Under the pieces are notes generated by a model. It saw only the letters and a list, made by a program, of their open reading frames with translations, ran no database searches and was not told the DNA's origin. A DNA stretch of 49,009 nucleotides from Ferruginibacter sp. (lineage in GTDB: Bacteria > Bacteroidota > Bacteroidia > Chitinophagales > Chitinophagaceae): positions 1-49,009 of the forward strand of contig JAURWD010000323.1 of the NCBI GenBank assembly GCA_030655145.1, in the 5' to 3' direction. Made by a program: the position numbers and the translations under genes. Positions 48,522 through 49,009 of the stretch are shown in pieces. Every line of letters begins with the position of its first letter. Position 1 is the first letter of the stretch.

Positions 48522-49009
48522 TTAAAATGTTAAGTTCAAACCAACTATGTAATTACGGGTAGATGGCGTATTATACCCCACTGTCAGAATACGTCGCAGG
48601 TTTTGACTGAGATTTACGGAAGCGTTTTCGTTACCAAAGGAATTGGTTTCGGGATCCAATCCGGATTCGCTGTGGAATGGCGAGAAGAACACAAATGGGT
48701 TTTGAGCCGTTACATACATCCTGAGTTTGGTTGCCGAGTTTTTCATCAGGCTCCGGTTAAAATCATATCCCAATGTGATCGCACGGATCTTCATGAACGA
48801 ACCATCGAAATAGCTAAGGGTACTGCCATACTTTGGATTATCGCTGCTCAGAATGCCGCCAGGACGAGGATACTTTGCATCCGTATTTTCAGGTGTCCAA
48901 TAATCTACATTGATATTATTTCTGCGTCCACTCAACAGGTTAAGATATCCATTGGAACCATGGATGGTACTGAACAGCACGCCACCTTTCCTGTACATGC
49001 CAACAACTC
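48522..49009 (-). CDS. SusC/RagA TonB-dependent receptor, C-terminal part only
   Basis: The frame is open to the right window edge (about 162 codons visible), so the 5' part of the gene lies outside. The track start at 48998 is an internal Met. Visible are the last barrel strands of a SusC-type receptor: SYFDGSFMKIRAITLGYDFN, LRMYVTAQNPFVFFSPF, SESGLDPETNSFG and the C-terminal STRNYIVGLNLTF. The motif FMKIRAITLGYDF plus AQNPF is typical of SusC C-termini. It forms the outer-membrane importer with the SusD encoded 12 bp downstream. The promoter and any regulator of this pair lie beyond the window. Confidence 0.92.
   Translation of the reverse strand, partial: VVGMYRKGGVLFSTIHGSNGYLNLLSGRRNNINVDYWTPENTDAKYPRPGGILSSDNPKYGSTLSYFDGSFMKIRAITLGYDFNRSLMKNSATKLRMYVTAQNPFVFFSPFHSESGLDPETNSFGNENASVNLSQNLRRILTVGYNTPSTRNYIVGLNLTF

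Overview
The window looks like a Bacteroidota chromosome, most likely a Chitinophagaceae-type soil or rhizosphere bacterium. The evidence is one complete SusC/SusD pair and one partial pair, SPII lipoproteins, TAnnTTTG-type -7 promoter elements, little Shine-Dalgarno signal, and a secreted TPR-histidine kinase. No rRNA, tRNA, CRISPR array or phage gene was seen. All assignments come from reading the sequence and the supplied ORF track; no database search was run.

Layout. 1-4.0 kb: the end of a CHRD lipoprotein, a stand-alone response regulator, and an MBOAT/SGNH pair for O-acylation of a surface polymer. 4.3-11.1 kb: a minus-strand run of two exported esterases, a CitMHS-type carboxylate transporter, AtuA, a small AtuA-associated protein and an EamA transporter. 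This reads as a scavenging route for an unknown ester or carboxylate. 11.2-12.6 kb: a REP-associated tyrosine transposase (RAYT) between two arrays of hairpin repeats in opposite orientation.

12.6-26.6 kb: a sialic-acid polysaccharide utilisation locus. In transcription order it is susC, susD, N-acetylneuraminate lyase, NanM-type Kelch mutarotase, MFS transporter, sialidase, AGE epimerase and sulfatase. A divergent FadR-type GntR regulator faces it. A near-perfect operator overlaps the predicted susC promoter. Outer-membrane import, sialic acid release, anomer interconversion, inner-membrane uptake, cleavage to ManNAc and epimerisation to GlcNAc are all encoded. The GlcNAc kinase and later steps must lie elsewhere. 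An unrelated hairpin repeat family separates susD from the catabolic genes.

26.8-34.3 kb: mostly housekeeping and stress genes (YceI, FMN reductase, pirin, tandem Usp, TPR-histidine kinase). Among them is an alpha/beta-hydrolase whose nucleophile and histidine positions both look substituted, plus a candidate 48-residue protein. 34.7-49.0 kb: a second glycan locus with two GH123-like (DUF4091) proteins around a DUF5107 protein, a divergent LacI regulator, mannonate dehydratase, a GH2 enzyme, SusD and the end of SusC. One GH123-like paralogue keeps the catalytic Asp-Glu pair and the other has Asn-Glu. The GH2 gene has a hairpin plus U-tract just before its start codon that resembles an attenuator.

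Taken together, the two glycan loci encode sialidase, 6-sulfatase-like, beta-galactosidase-like and beta-N-acetylgalactosaminidase-like activities. That set would suit sialylated, sulfated or ganglio-type glycans. This is inference.
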